Source: Lentisphaerota bacterium
Lineage (GTDB): Bacteria; Verrucomicrobiota; Lentisphaeria; Victivallales; UBA1829
Direction: 5' to 3'
Assembly: GCA_015061565.1 (NCBI GenBank)
Contig: SUWI01000027.1
Location: 1 to 33,396, forward strand
DNA length: 33,396 bases
Part shown: in pieces, positions 1-7,400 of the stretch
Position numbering within the stretch: position 1 is the first letter of the stretch
Layout of the letters: each line of letters starts with the position of its first letter
Translations under genes and position numbers: made by a program
The notes under the pieces: model-generated
Databases searched by the model: none
Told to the model about the DNA's origin: nothing
Seen by the model: only the letters and a program-made list of their open reading frames with translations

Positions 1-111
1 GAACAGCGGCTTTCAGAGGAAGATATCTGCCGGGAAAATCATGTCGAAAGCCTCGAAAAACTTCCCGGCAAGACGTGCTGGCAAATCATCAACGACCTGA
101 AAAATGGATAA
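1..111 (+). CDS. 3' end of an unidentified protein (partial)
   Basis: Frame 1 is open from the first base of the window to a TAA at 109-111, giving the last 36 residues of a protein whose start lies outside. The tail is charged and reads like a small soluble protein, with acidic stretches, a Cys-Arg-Glu run and a Lys-Asn-Gly end. No family could be recognised. The next gene begins 22 bp downstream with its own Shine-Dalgarno sequence, so the two are probably in one operon. The coding call rests on the open frame and this spacing only. Confidence 0.5.
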   Translation, partial: EQRLSEEDICRENHVESLEKLPGKTCWQIINDLKNG

Positions 112-133
112 TCTCTGGAAAGGACAGTGACTC

Positions 134-448
134 ATGCAAGAAAAAGAATTCGGCTTCATCATCACGCAGGAAATCTCGCACACGATGACGAAAAATAAGC
201 TCGCGGAGAAAATGACCAATTTCCTGGCTGAACGGAAAAAGGATCTGATGAAGGATCTGAAACTCCCTGAAAACAAGATCCACACAGACTGCTATTATGA
301 CCGTGATTCCCGCGAATACAAGGGCTTTCTCCTGGTCAAAAAGCCATGCACGGACAACCGTATTGATCAACTCTATTACGAAAGCAAGGCGATCTGGACG
401 TCAACAGACTGCGAGCCATACACGATATCGATATACAAGAATTATTGA
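134..448 (+). CDS. hypothetical protein, 104 aa
   Basis: A 104-residue protein that I do not recognise. The ATG at 134 is preceded by GGAAAGGA at 117-124 with about 9 bp spacing, which fixes the start. The sequence is strongly charged with a Lys-rich region around residues 20-45, has no signal peptide or membrane segment, and ends in a Tyr-rich tail. It follows a partial upstream gene at close spacing and is followed by a good intrinsic terminator at 472-515, so it is likely the last gene of a leftward-starting operon. The function is unknown. Confidence is for its being a real gene. Confidence 0.6.
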   Translation: MQEKEFGFIITQEISHTMTKNKLAEKMTNFLAERKKDLMKDLKLPENKIHTDCYYDRDSREYKGFLLVKKPCTDNRIDQLYYESKAIWTSTDCEPYTISIYKNY

Positions 449-471
449 TTTTCCCAAAAAACAATGCCCGG

Positions 472-515
472 CCTCATCCCTGACATATCGGGGATGAGGT
501 TCGGTTATCTTTTTT
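472..515 (+). terminator. intrinsic terminator
   Basis: A perfect 9-bp stem (CCTCATCCC at 472-480 with GGGATGAGG at 491-499, loop of about 10 nt) is followed about 10 nt later by a run of T at 509-515. It lies just after the 134-448 gene and before the next promoter, so it separates the two transcription units. The T run is slightly distant from the stem, so efficiency is uncertain. Confidence 0.6.
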
Positions 516-528
516 ATATTATCAACTC

Positions 529-556
529 TTGAATTTTTCGATAGAGGTGATATATT
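529..556 (+). promoter_or_regulatory. sigma-70-type promoter of the DUF3791-kinase operon
   Basis: TTGAAT at 529-534 and TATATT at 551-556 are separated by 16 bp. They sit 25 bp upstream of the ATG at 581, directly after a terminator. The same layout (TTGAAA-N16-TATATT) occurs before the tRNA-Val gene, which supports it as the housekeeping promoter form in this genome. Confidence 0.55.
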
Positions 557-580
557 GAGCAGAGAAAGGAGTTGGCGGTC

Positions 581-808
581 ATGGAGAAGAAAACAGAATC
601 CGAGGAGAAATTGCTTTTTACGTCCTTCTGCATTGAAGAATATAAAGCGCAGCACGGCCTGACGGGCGAGGATGTGGTGAAGCTGTTTGAAAAATACGGT
701 GTGACTGATTATCTGATGGCCGGATTCGATGTACTGCACACGCTTGGAAGAAAGATGATTCTGGCTGACATCGACAAGTTTATCGAAACGAGGAGACGCA
801 AGAAATGA
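581..808 (+). CDS. DUF3791 family protein
   Basis: A 75-residue protein that matches the DUF3791 pattern as I recall it: a conserved FCIEEYK segment, an HGLTG motif, a helical VVKLFEKYGV segment and a closing ADIDKFI. It is all-helical and soluble. The ATG at 581 is preferred over an upstream in-frame TTG at 572 because AAGGAG at 566-571 lies 9 bp before it. Its TGA overlaps the ATG of the next gene (ATGA at 805-808), so the two are translationally coupled. DUF3791 genes commonly sit next to DUF3990 genes. An antitoxin-like or partner role is my inference from that pairing. No biochemical activity can be read from the sequence. Confidence 0.8.
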   Translation: MEKKTESEEKLLFTSFCIEEYKAQHGLTGEDVVKLFEKYGVTDYLMAGFDVLHTLGRKMILADIDKFIETRRRKK

Positions 809-1305
809 AACTGTATCACGGCGGTCTGATCGAGGTCAAAACTCCGCGAATCATGGCGACTGATCACATCGGGGATTTCGGTATCGGCTTTTACACTACG
901 ACCGATCTTGAACAGGCCCGGCGTTTTGTGGCGACCAGGTGCGATCGAAGCCGAAAACCTCAAGGCGTGATATCGTATTTCGAGGTTCCGGATGATTTTC
1001 TTAAGATGCAGGAACTCAAAATCCGGATTTTCAGGAAAGCCGATGAAGCATGGGCCCGTTTTGTGGAAGCCAACCGCCGCGATGTCAATTACCGCCACGA
1101 TTACGACATTGTCTATGGTCCGGTTGCCAACGATCAGGTTTATGCCAGTTTTGCCCTTTATGAAAGCGCCCTGATCGACTTCAAGGAACTTCTGAATCGC
1201 CTGAAAGTCCGAAAGCTGACCGACCAGGTGCTTTTTCATACGGAACGTTCCCTTTCTCTTTTGAAATACGTCGGAAGCGAGGTGGTTCAATGCCCGCAGA
1301 AATAA
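805..1305 (+). CDS. DUF3990 family protein, ADP-ribosyltransferase-like fold
   Basis: A 166-residue protein opening with LYHGG, then a DFGIGFYTT segment near residues 28-36 and a following helix containing QARRFV. This is the DUF3990 signature, and the family is placed in the ADP-ribosyl-transferase fold group, where the YHG and GFYTT segments would line the NAD pocket. A YDIVYGPVANDQVY segment follows near residues 94-107. Start and stop overlap the neighbours by 4 and 16 nt, so it is expressed together with the DUF3791 protein before it and the gene after it. A toxin or effector role is plausible by analogy. The target and the activity are not visible here. Confidence 0.78.
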   Translation: MKLYHGGLIEVKTPRIMATDHIGDFGIGFYTTTDLEQARRFVATRCDRSRKPQGVISYFEVPDDFLKMQELKIRIFRKADEAWARFVEANRRDVNYRHDYDIVYGPVANDQVYASFALYESALIDFKELLNRLKVRKLTDQVLFHTERSLSLLKYVGSEVVQCPQK

Positions 1306-1691
1306 CCCAGGAAAATGTCCGGCTGCTGATTCCCGGCAAGGCGGCTAAGATCGCGACTTTGATCGCGGCCCGGCGTCACATCACACCGAAAGCGGCACTG
1401 CTGGCGTTCTACCGTTCCAAGACCTATCGAGAGCTGGAACGGGAATCCTCGAAATACTGGCATTACAGCCCCGAACAGCTGTTTGCGGTTAGCGGATTTT
1501 CACGCCGTCCCGATACCTGCGAGAAACACGGCAAAGGACGCAGCATCCTGATGCCGTTCCGGGATGAGATATTGAAGGCGTGGAACAATCGGCAGAGTGC
1601 GCGGCAGATCGCGGAGCATCTGGCGGATCAAGGAATCCACACAACCCCGCAGAATGTCTGGAAATTCATCCAACGGCATACGGAATCATGA
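1290..1691 (+). CDS. two-part small protein, possible C-terminal HTH
   Basis: A 133-residue protein in two parts. Residues 1-62 form a helical unit with an AFYRSKTYRELERES segment ending in WHYSPEQLF, of a type seen in small genes beside DUF3791/DUF3990 pairs. Residues about 80-133 read as a helix-turn-helix-like module (ILKAWNNRQSARQIAEHL, then PQNVWKFIQRH), compatible with DNA binding. The start at 1290 overlaps the DUF3990 gene by 16 nt and has GAGGT upstream. Its stop overlaps the sigma factor start as ATGA. It could be the third member of the DUF3791/DUF3990 cassette, a regulator, or a fusion of both. The exact family is not established. Confidence 0.7.
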   Translation: MPAEITQENVRLLIPGKAAKIATLIAARRHITPKAALLAFYRSKTYRELERESSKYWHYSPEQLFAVSGFSRRPDTCEKHGKGRSILMPFRDEILKAWNNRQSARQIAEHLADQGIHTTPQNVWKFIQRHTES

Positions 1692-2284
1692 ACTATCCTT
1701 CGACTCATAAATCCCTGCTGGAACGGGTCCAGAACGGCGATGAAATTTCCTGGTCCGAATTTTATGACCGCTACAAAGGAATTATCCGTGCTGTCGGTGC
1801 GCTTTATCATTTCCGGGATGACGAGCAGGATGATCTGGTCCAGCGGGTCATGATGAAATTCTTTGCCAATGCGAAAACCTATGTTTACCGGGAAGGTCAA
1901 GTCAAATTCCGCACCTGGCTTGCCCGGATCATCCGCAGCGAGGCGGTGGATTTCATTCGGGCCAATGCCGCAAGGAAACGGGCGGAGGAACGGGCTGTGG
2001 GCGGTGATGTGGAGGACGATTCCTTCGAGCGTGAGTTCATGACCGAATGGCGCAAAGTCGTTCTTGCCGAGGCTTTGGAGGAACTGCGGGGACGGGTGAA
2101 GTTCAAGACCTATCAGGCGTTCCAGCTCTACGGCTTGCAGAACCGCCCTTGCCGGGATGTGGCGGCTCTGCTGGAAATTTCCGAACATCAAGTTCACCTT
2201 GCCAAAAGCCGCTGCACGGAAATGCTCAAGGAAATCATCGCACGATACAATACCGAAGATGGAGCGCTGAAGCTTGATGTATAA
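1688..2284 (+). CDS. ECF-type RNA polymerase sigma factor
   Basis: A 198-residue sigma-70 family protein with only regions 2 and 4. Region 2 spans about residues 17-100 (WSEFYDRYKGIIR, then a DDLVQRVMMKFF helix and a TWLARIIRSEAVDFIR segment for -10 binding). Region 4 spans about 122-185 and ends in an HTH around DVAALLEISEHQVHLAKSR. ATGA overlap with the previous gene sets the start at 1688, not at the longer open frame from 1580. An 8-nt overlap couples it to the kinase gene. In Planctomycetes and Lentisphaerota, ECF factors are often paired with Ser/Thr kinases instead of anti-sigma factors, so the kinase product may control it by phosphorylation (inference). Confidence 0.9.
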   Translation: MNYPSTHKSLLERVQNGDEISWSEFYDRYKGIIRAVGALYHFRDDEQDDLVQRVMMKFFANAKTYVYREGQVKFRTWLARIIRSEAVDFIRANAARKRAEERAVGGDVEDDSFEREFMTEWRKVVLAEALEELRGRVKFKTYQAFQLYGLQNRPCRDVAALLEISEHQVHLAKSRCTEMLKEIIARYNTEDGALKLDV

Positions 2285-4007
2285 AGCGGGCGACAATCTC
2301 GGCGGCTGCCGACTTCTCAAGGAATGCGGTTCGGGCGCATTCGGTTCGGTGTTTCTTGCCGAGAACGAGACTACCGGACAGCGGGCAGCTCTCAAAATTC
2401 TGCCGAAGACAGGGAGACATTGGAACAAGGAACTTGCCGCGCTGGCAGCCTATCAGGAGAAATGCCGTCACGCCAATCTGATGCGGATTTACCACATCGG
2501 CCAGAATGAAGACTGTATTTTCTACACGATGGATGCCGCCGATCCTCTCCATCCCGAAGGCGATTACATGCCGGACACTCTCGGAAACCGTCTGCGCGAA
2601 CGCAAACGGCTCGATCCGGAAGAAATCCGCATCATGCTGAACGAAATCCTGAGCGGGCTCGAAATCCTGCACGGCGCGGGACTTTTGCACCGCGACATCA
2701 AGCCCGACAATGTCTTGTGGGTGAACGGTCACGCGGTGCTGGGAGACATCGGCCTTGTGACCGAAGCGGACAAGGCTTCTTTCGCCGGAACGCGCGGCTT
2801 CATCTCGCCTGCCGTCTGGAAAGGTGAACGCAGTTATACGGTGCAGGACGATCTTTACGCCCTCGGCATGACCCTCTATTGTGCTTTGACAGGAAACGAG
2901 CCGAAAGGCAATCTGGAACTGCCGCTTTCGCTGACGTTCAGCGGATGCGGCGACCTGATCCGGATCTGTTATGCCATACAGGAAGAGGATTCTGCCGTCC
3001 ATACCGCGGCGGATTTCCGAGCGTTGCTGCTGAACAAGCGGAATATACGGCGGACTGAGCACAGGAAATGGATATTGCCCGTCAGCGGTGTCATCCTGGC
3101 TGGCGCGGCCTTGTGTGTTGTCCTGTTCTTCCAGCCGGAACCGGAACGCAAAGCCGCAGTTACGGTGAAGAATGAGCCTGCAACTCCCGTCCAGGTGCCT
3201 CCTGTAAAAAAGATACCGGTAAAACCGGCGTCCGTTACGGACATTGCCAAGCCCAAGGCTCAAAAAAGTCCTGCTCCGGTTACGGTCAAAGTCCAGTCCC
3301 GAGCGCCAAAAAAAACAACCCCTGCTGCAAATCGAACCTTGCCGCAAAGAACGGAACGACCGAGATCCGTTTCCTCCCGAAAAAATCCTGAACCCCAAAA
3401 AACGCCGGAGAAAGAGAATTTGTCGCCGGAAGAGACCCTCTGGCTGAAATACGACAGGCTGGTGAGACAGGTTGAAAACGATCAGCCGATCGCGGATTCG
3501 CTCTATCCATATCTCCGTAAAATGGAGGATTGGTATCTCAAGCATCAACGCGATTATGAGAGCACGCCGGAGCCGGATGAACAAACTCTTCAGGAATACA
3601 AAAAAGACGCTGAACGCGAGATGCAGAGTCCGGCATTCATGGCTCAAAAAGCGTTTCTGAAAATGAAACTGAAAAAAGCTTCCGGTCCCGAACGTGCCAG
3701 GCTGCTGGAGCAGCAGAAATCCGAGGCTGGCATCGCGAATAGTCGTCTGGATCAACGGCTTCAGCAGTATCGGTCCCGCTATGCCGCCTATCGGAAAATT
3801 TCACCGTGCCGGCAGGCTGTGTTCAACTATGCCCGCAGAAAATTCAAGGCGGATTTGCTCAAACAGGATCTTCTGGTCACCAAACATCACAATTATGATC
3901 CCTTGAAAATGGCAAAACTGTATGAAGAATGGTGCGCGACGTATCGAGGGCTCAAACCGCTGGAAAAGAAATTGCTTCCGGTTTTTGATCCGGTCGAACT
4001 GGATTGA
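2277..4007 (+). CDS. transmembrane Ser/Thr protein kinase
   Basis: A 576-residue Hanks-type kinase. The N-terminal catalytic domain carries a glycine loop GSGAFGSV (residues 18-25), the ATP lysine in ALK (K40), the catalytic HRDIKPDN (138-145), a DIG triplet at 157-159 where DFG is usual, and an SPAVWKGE activation-segment end. One membrane helix follows at about 265-285. The outside part starts with a Pro/Lys-rich linker (about 290-380) and ends in a long charged helical, coiled-coil-like region. ATG 2277 overlaps the sigma gene; a TTG one codon earlier is less likely. The kinase is probably the sensor or switch for the adjacent ECF factor. Keeping the Asp of DIG suggests it is active. Confidence 0.88.
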   Translation: MYKAGDNLGGCRLLKECGSGAFGSVFLAENETTGQRAALKILPKTGRHWNKELAALAAYQEKCRHANLMRIYHIGQNEDCIFYTMDAADPLHPEGDYMPDTLGNRLRERKRLDPEEIRIMLNEILSGLEILHGAGLLHRDIKPDNVLWVNGHAVLGDIGLVTEADKASFAGTRGFISPAVWKGERSYTVQDDLYALGMTLYCALTGNEPKGNLELPLSLTFSGCGDLIRICYAIQEEDSAVHTAADFRALLLNKRNIRRTEHRKWILPVSGVILAGAALCVVLFFQPEPERKAAVTVKNEPATPVQVPPVKKIPVKPASVTDIAKPKAQKSPAPVTVKVQSRAPKKTTPAANRTLPQRTERPRSVSSRKNPEPQKTPEKENLSPEETLWLKYDRLVRQVENDQPIADSLYPYLRKMEDWYLKHQRDYESTPEPDEQTLQEYKKDAEREMQSPAFMAQKAFLKMKLKKASGPERARLLEQQKSEAGIANSRLDQRLQQYRSRYAAYRKISPCRQAVFNYARRKFKADLLKQDLLVTKHHNYDPLKMAKLYEEWCATYRGLKPLEKKLLPVFDPVELD

Positions 4008-4196
4008 CCTGCGGGGCCATTCATTTTTTCCTTTTTGCCATTTTTCAAAAAAATCCGTTTTTTTTTCGAAATCCGTGAGAGAGTAGTGTTCTGTCCTCCG
4101 TTAGATATGGTGTTCGATCTCAAAAAAAGATCGGGGCTGATTGAAAAGGTGACGTCAATCGTCGAAAAAAAATTCATTTCGGGAAATGGAAATGAC

Positions 4197-4225
4197 TTGA
4201 CAAACAGAGGTTTCGATGCTATTTT
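4197..4225 (+). promoter_or_regulatory. candidate sigma-70 promoter
   Basis: A consensus TTGACA at 4197-4202 is followed after 17 bp by TATTTT at 4220-4225. It would transcribe the nested palindrome at 4331-4456 and the ankyrin gene, with a leader of about 450 nt. The -35 is perfect and the -10 is weak. Confidence 0.45.
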
Positions 4226-4330
4226 TACTAAGGTGTTTCAGCATCAGTTTAACAACAGGAGACGAAACAGATCTGAAAAATAGCTGAATAATTTTTGTTT
4301 GAAGAGAAAAAGTATCTTCGAGCAGGATTC

Positions 4331-4456
4331 GCTCATAGTGAAAACGCCAAATTTCAAAGAGCAAGTAATCCGTCAACTCGTAAGATGCGCCGTTTTTGCA
4401 TACGGCGCATTTTCCCGTATGGATTACTTGGGCGATTGGCGTTGCCTACTATGAGC
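4331..4456. repeat. four-segment nested inverted repeat
   Basis: Four perfect stems are nested around one centre: GCTCATAGT (4331-4339) with ACTATGAGC (4448-4456); CGCCAA (4345-4350) with TTGGCG (4436-4441); CAAGTAATCC (4362-4371) with GGATTACTTG (4421-4430); and ATGCGCCGT (4385-4393) with ACGGCGCAT (4402-4410) around an 8-nt loop. Internal loops of 4-13 nt lie between them. The innermost stem is followed by TTTT and could terminate transcription. The order of 34 paired bases cannot be a chance hairpin. It could be a folded RNA, a MITE-like element, a recombination site or a replication-origin cruciform. Confidence 0.7.
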
Positions 4457-4681
4457 ATGCGGTGGGAATGCGCCTCTTTTATTGCCCGCGTTCCAACCGA
4501 TATACCCCATAGAAAGGAACGCGAAAATGGATTATTGACATGAAAAACGGGAATAGACATGAAGGCATCATGGCGTAAAAACCCGAATAATCAGAAAACC
4601 CCAAACTTGCGGTGATTTTTCCATTTCGAGAATGAAGGGAAACGAATCCGCATCAGAAAACCTTACGGTAAGGAGATTATA

Positions 4682-7189
4682 ATGAATATGGAAAACGTAA
4701 AACAAGTATTGAAACAAGCATTGCTCATCACCAGAAAAACAGTGATTTTTATTGTCTGCAAAATCGATTACTGCTATAATCTTTTGCCATTGGACAAGAT
4801 CAATGGTTTTTTGTCACAAAAAGGGATCAAGATAAACGTAAAATCAAAAGTATTCAAATATTCTCTGTCCACTGTTATTCTTCTGCTGTGTGTCTGTATA
4901 TTTCGCTCAGGCAGAAATGTCGATGTGGGGGATAAAACGCATTTCTCAACTCCCTCATCAAATGTTTCCATGCCTAAATCAATCACCATGGTTGATCATA
5001 ACCGGACTTCGACTGTTTCAGAAACAAGAAGACCTGCTTCAGAATCGCGCGTTGCCGCACGAAAAACTACTGTAATACCCTCAAAACAAAGTGTAACGAC
5101 CCAAAAACAAAGTGTAACAACCCAAAAACAAAGTGTAACAACCCAAAAACAAAGTGTAACGACCCAAAAACAAAGTGTAACAACCCGAAAACAAAGCGTA
5201 ATGCCCTCAAAAAAACAAGAATCTATCGAAAAAGCAGCAAAGCGTATTTCAGTGTCTGATGCGATAGCGAAGGGGCGCATTGATATTATCGCGTATTTGC
5301 TGAAAAATAATAAAATAAACATTAATCAAAGACTCTCCGCTGCTGGTGCCGATGTGATGCGGGGAATGCGACCGGAGAGCTATTTGAAAGCCGAAGAGTC
5401 TGCAAACGACGATACTCTTTTGATGCGTGCCATCAGAGCCAAAAGTCATAAATTAGTGGAGTTCTTACTGAGCAAAGGAGCAGATGTCAATTTGTCAAAT
5501 TGTTATAATGAGACAGCTCTGCATATCGCAGTGAAGATGAATGATGTCAAAGTGTGTAAAATGATTCTGAAAGACAACACTACAATCAACCAGAGAAATA
5601 CTCTCGATGAAACGCCTCTGCTTATCGCTGTGAAAAATGGTTTCAAACCAATAACCGAATTGCTCTTAAAGCATAACGCCAAAGTGCCAAAAAAAGCGGG
5701 AGGCAAACTATTGGTCGAGTTCATCAAGAAAAATGATATTGAGTCTGCAAAAGTCCTATGCGAGAGCGGCGCGGACGTTTCTTATGAAGTTGATCAATCC
5801 AATTACGGAATAGAATCGGAAATCCCTATTGAAGCCCCGATAACACTTGCTGTCAAGAACAATAATCCGGATTTGGTTAAATACCTCCTTGAAAAAGGAG
5901 CTTCTACCATAGGCAAAGGAAAGAATCTTTCAGGATATTGCGACTTTGTGCACATTTATGTCGCATCCCATAATCGTCCGGATATTCTCCCTCTGCTGTC
6001 ATATAATCCGGCCACGACCGAGCGGATGTTGTGCTATGCTGCATATTACGGTTACATAGACGTGATGAAGTTTTTGCTGAAGCAAAAGCATAATATTAAT
6101 CAATTCGTTTTTTTTGACAATGGCAGAGGCACGACCAAGATAAGTTCACTGTTTTTCCTCGTACAACGATGTTCTCCATTAGCTATGGCAATCGCTGGGC
6201 GGCAGTATGAGGCCGCAAAACTTTTGCTGGACAATGGTGCTGACCCTGAGTTCATAAAAGTAGAAACATATGAAGAAAATGCCCGTGTTAAAATCTTCGA
6301 TCCTATTGTTGCGGGCGGTATATCGGATCATACTGATTGGTTGGAAAGACGATTCGATTGGGTTATGAAATGGCGTGCGGGATATTGTGAACCAAAATTC
6401 TACGAACTCTTGGCCGAATACGGCAGACAACCCAAAGGAATGGATTTATTTTTTGCCGCGGTGGTTGAAAATTCATCCCTGATGGATCGACTTCTGCAAC
6501 AAAAGGTAAAACCGCCGGAAGATGTTAAAGAATGGGGCAATTATATTGTCGCTGTAAGACCGCCAACTGCCCTCAAAATACTTGCCTTGTTGTTCGATAA
6601 ATCTATACTGCCGATCAACCAGAAAAAAAACCCATTTGAACATACGCTTCTGATGAATGCGATAACTTGCAAATGCGAGTATTTCAGCCATACTCCCAAT
6701 GCACAAATCGAGAGAAAAGATATCGTATCTTTTCTTCTAAAACACGGTGCAGACCCAAATCTTTATACCGGAGATCCGAATAATGGTCAAAGTGCACTGT
6801 ATTATGCAATATCTAAAAAGCAAGACGATATCATTAAAATACTGCTTGCAAACAATGCCAAGATGCCGTATAGAGATGCTGACAGACTTCTCGGAAGAGC
6901 CCACGGTTCGCTCCCAGAATACAAATATTTTTTCAGCAAAGGCTTAAAAATATCCATTGATCCGAAGCGGTTTTTCGGAGATCAAAGCATTAGGTTTGCA
7001 ATTGTAAATGAACCTTATGTTATTTCAAAACTTGTCATTGAAAATTGTGAAGACCTAAATATTGTTCCTGAAGGAGAAAAAATAACACTGCTCGACTATA
7101 TAGAGCCGCGTGTCAAAAACAAGCAGATAATAAAATTGATGCGGAATAAAGGTGCCAAAAAATATTCCGAATTAAAGCAAAATCCTTGA
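4682..7189 (+). CDS. membrane-anchored ankyrin-repeat protein
   Basis: An 835-residue protein. The N-terminus has a weakly hydrophobic stretch (14-30) and a clear membrane helix at about 58-74. A Ser/Thr/Gln/Lys-rich linker follows with a seven-residue repeat (KQSVTTQ) at 135-176. From about residue 195 to the end there are many ankyrin-type repeats with GADVNL, TALHIAV, LLKHGADPN and NGADPEF signatures, some degenerate. AAGGAG 5 bp before the ATG sets the start. The gene is visibly more AT-rich than its neighbours, which suggests recent transfer. Ankyrin arrays bind proteins, so a scaffold or sensor facing one side of the membrane is likely. The partner is unknown, and it stands alone between two operons. 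Confidence 0.85.
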   Translation: MNMENVKQVLKQALLITRKTVIFIVCKIDYCYNLLPLDKINGFLSQKGIKINVKSKVFKYSLSTVILLLCVCIFRSGRNVDVGDKTHFSTPSSNVSMPKSITMVDHNRTSTVSETRRPASESRVAARKTTVIPSKQSVTTQKQSVTTQKQSVTTQKQSVTTQKQSVTTRKQSVMPSKKQESIEKAAKRISVSDAIAKGRIDIIAYLLKNNKININQRLSAAGADVMRGMRPESYLKAEESANDDTLLMRAIRAKSHKLVEFLLSKGADVNLSNCYNETALHIAVKMNDVKVCKMILKDNTTINQRNTLDETPLLIAVKNGFKPITELLLKHNAKVPKKAGGKLLVEFIKKNDIESAKVLCESGADVSYEVDQSNYGIESEIPIEAPITLAVKNNNPDLVKYLLEKGASTIGKGKNLSGYCDFVHIYVASHNRPDILPLLSYNPATTERMLCYAAYYGYIDVMKFLLKQKHNINQFVFFDNGRGTTKISSLFFLVQRCSPLAMAIAGRQYEAAKLLLDNGADPEFIKVETYEENARVKIFDPIVAGGISDHTDWLERRFDWVMKWRAGYCEPKFYELLAEYGRQPKGMDLFFAAVVENSSLMDRLLQQKVKPPEDVKEWGNYIVAVRPPTALKILALLFDKSILPINQKKNPFEHTLLMNAITCKCEYFSHTPNAQIERKDIVSFLLKHGADPNLYTGDPNNGQSALYYAISKKQDDIIKILLANNAKMPYRDADRLLGRAHGSLPEYKYFFSKGLKISIDPKRFFGDQSIRFAIVNEPYVISKLVIENCEDLNIVPEGEKITLLDYIEPRVKNKQIIKLMRNKGAKKYSELKQNP
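5084..5209 (+). repeat. 21-bp tandem repeat inside the ankyrin gene
   Basis: Six in-frame 21-bp units begin at 5084, 5105, 5126, 5147, 5168 and 5189. The first four encode KQSVTTQ, the fifth KQSVTTR and the last KQSVMPS. Units differ by only one or a few bases, so the array is young and likely to vary in copy number between strains without breaking the frame. It lengthens the linker between the membrane helix and the ankyrin domain. Confidence 0.9.
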
Positions 7190-7325
7190 GTATGACACGA
7201 TATGTTTTCCTTCCTCGAAAAATGAATCGCGAGAAGAGTATGGCGCTCGTTTTAGACTAGAGCGTTATTCAAAAAAAATAGACTTATATATCACTGACGT
7301 GGAATAAGTCCGCGATCAAAATTGG

Positions 7326-7358
7326 CCCTGCTGGTCCTTCGGGATCGGTGGGGTTTTT
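7326..7358 (+). terminator. UUCG-capped hairpin with T run before the clamp-like gene
   Basis: A 12-bp stem (7326-7337 with 7342-7353, including several G-U pairs) is closed by a TTCG tetraloop in a C(UUCG)G setting and followed by TTTTT at 7354-7358. It can serve as the terminator after the ankyrin gene. It also lies only 42 bp before the ATG at 7401, so it could be an attenuator in that gene's leader. A GC-rich stem plus UUCG cap is a very stable RNA fold. Confidence 0.6.
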
Positions 7359-7400
7359 GCATTTTAAACCAAACAACCTAACCCCCAAAGGAGGTATGAA

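Larger units (their letters stand above)
4008..4681 (+). other. 674-bp intergenic region with promoter, nested palindrome and mini-ORFs
   Basis: No convincing gene. It is AT-rich and contains a promoter-like pair at 4197-4225, a 126-nt nested inverted repeat at 4331-4456, and a further 7-bp inverted repeat (GCGTTCC 4488-4494, GGAACGC 4516-4522). The right arm of that last repeat is followed by a three-codon reading frame (Met-Asp-Tyr-stop, from 4527) and by a 12-codon frame starting near 4540. AAGGAG at 4671-4676 belongs to the ankyrin gene start. The whole may be a long structured leader of the ankyrin gene. Confidence 0.5.

Noticed and set aside
4035-4283. An 82-codon frame in the gap after the kinase gene
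   Set aside because: It has no RBS, lies over A/T runs and ends among the promoter elements; it looks like a chance open frame.
4331-4456. Integron attC site or retron RNA
   Set aside because: The arms lack the conserved attC core motifs, and no integron integrase or reverse transcriptase is nearby, so these names are not justified.
5084-5209. CRISPR-like array
   Set aside because: The 21-bp units are contiguous with no unique spacers, and they keep the reading frame of the ankyrin gene, so this is a coding tandem repeat.
7240-7264. CGCTC/GAGCG short inverted repeat after the ankyrin gene
   Set aside because: It has only 5 bp of stem and no good T run; the UUCG hairpin at 7326-7358 is a better terminator.
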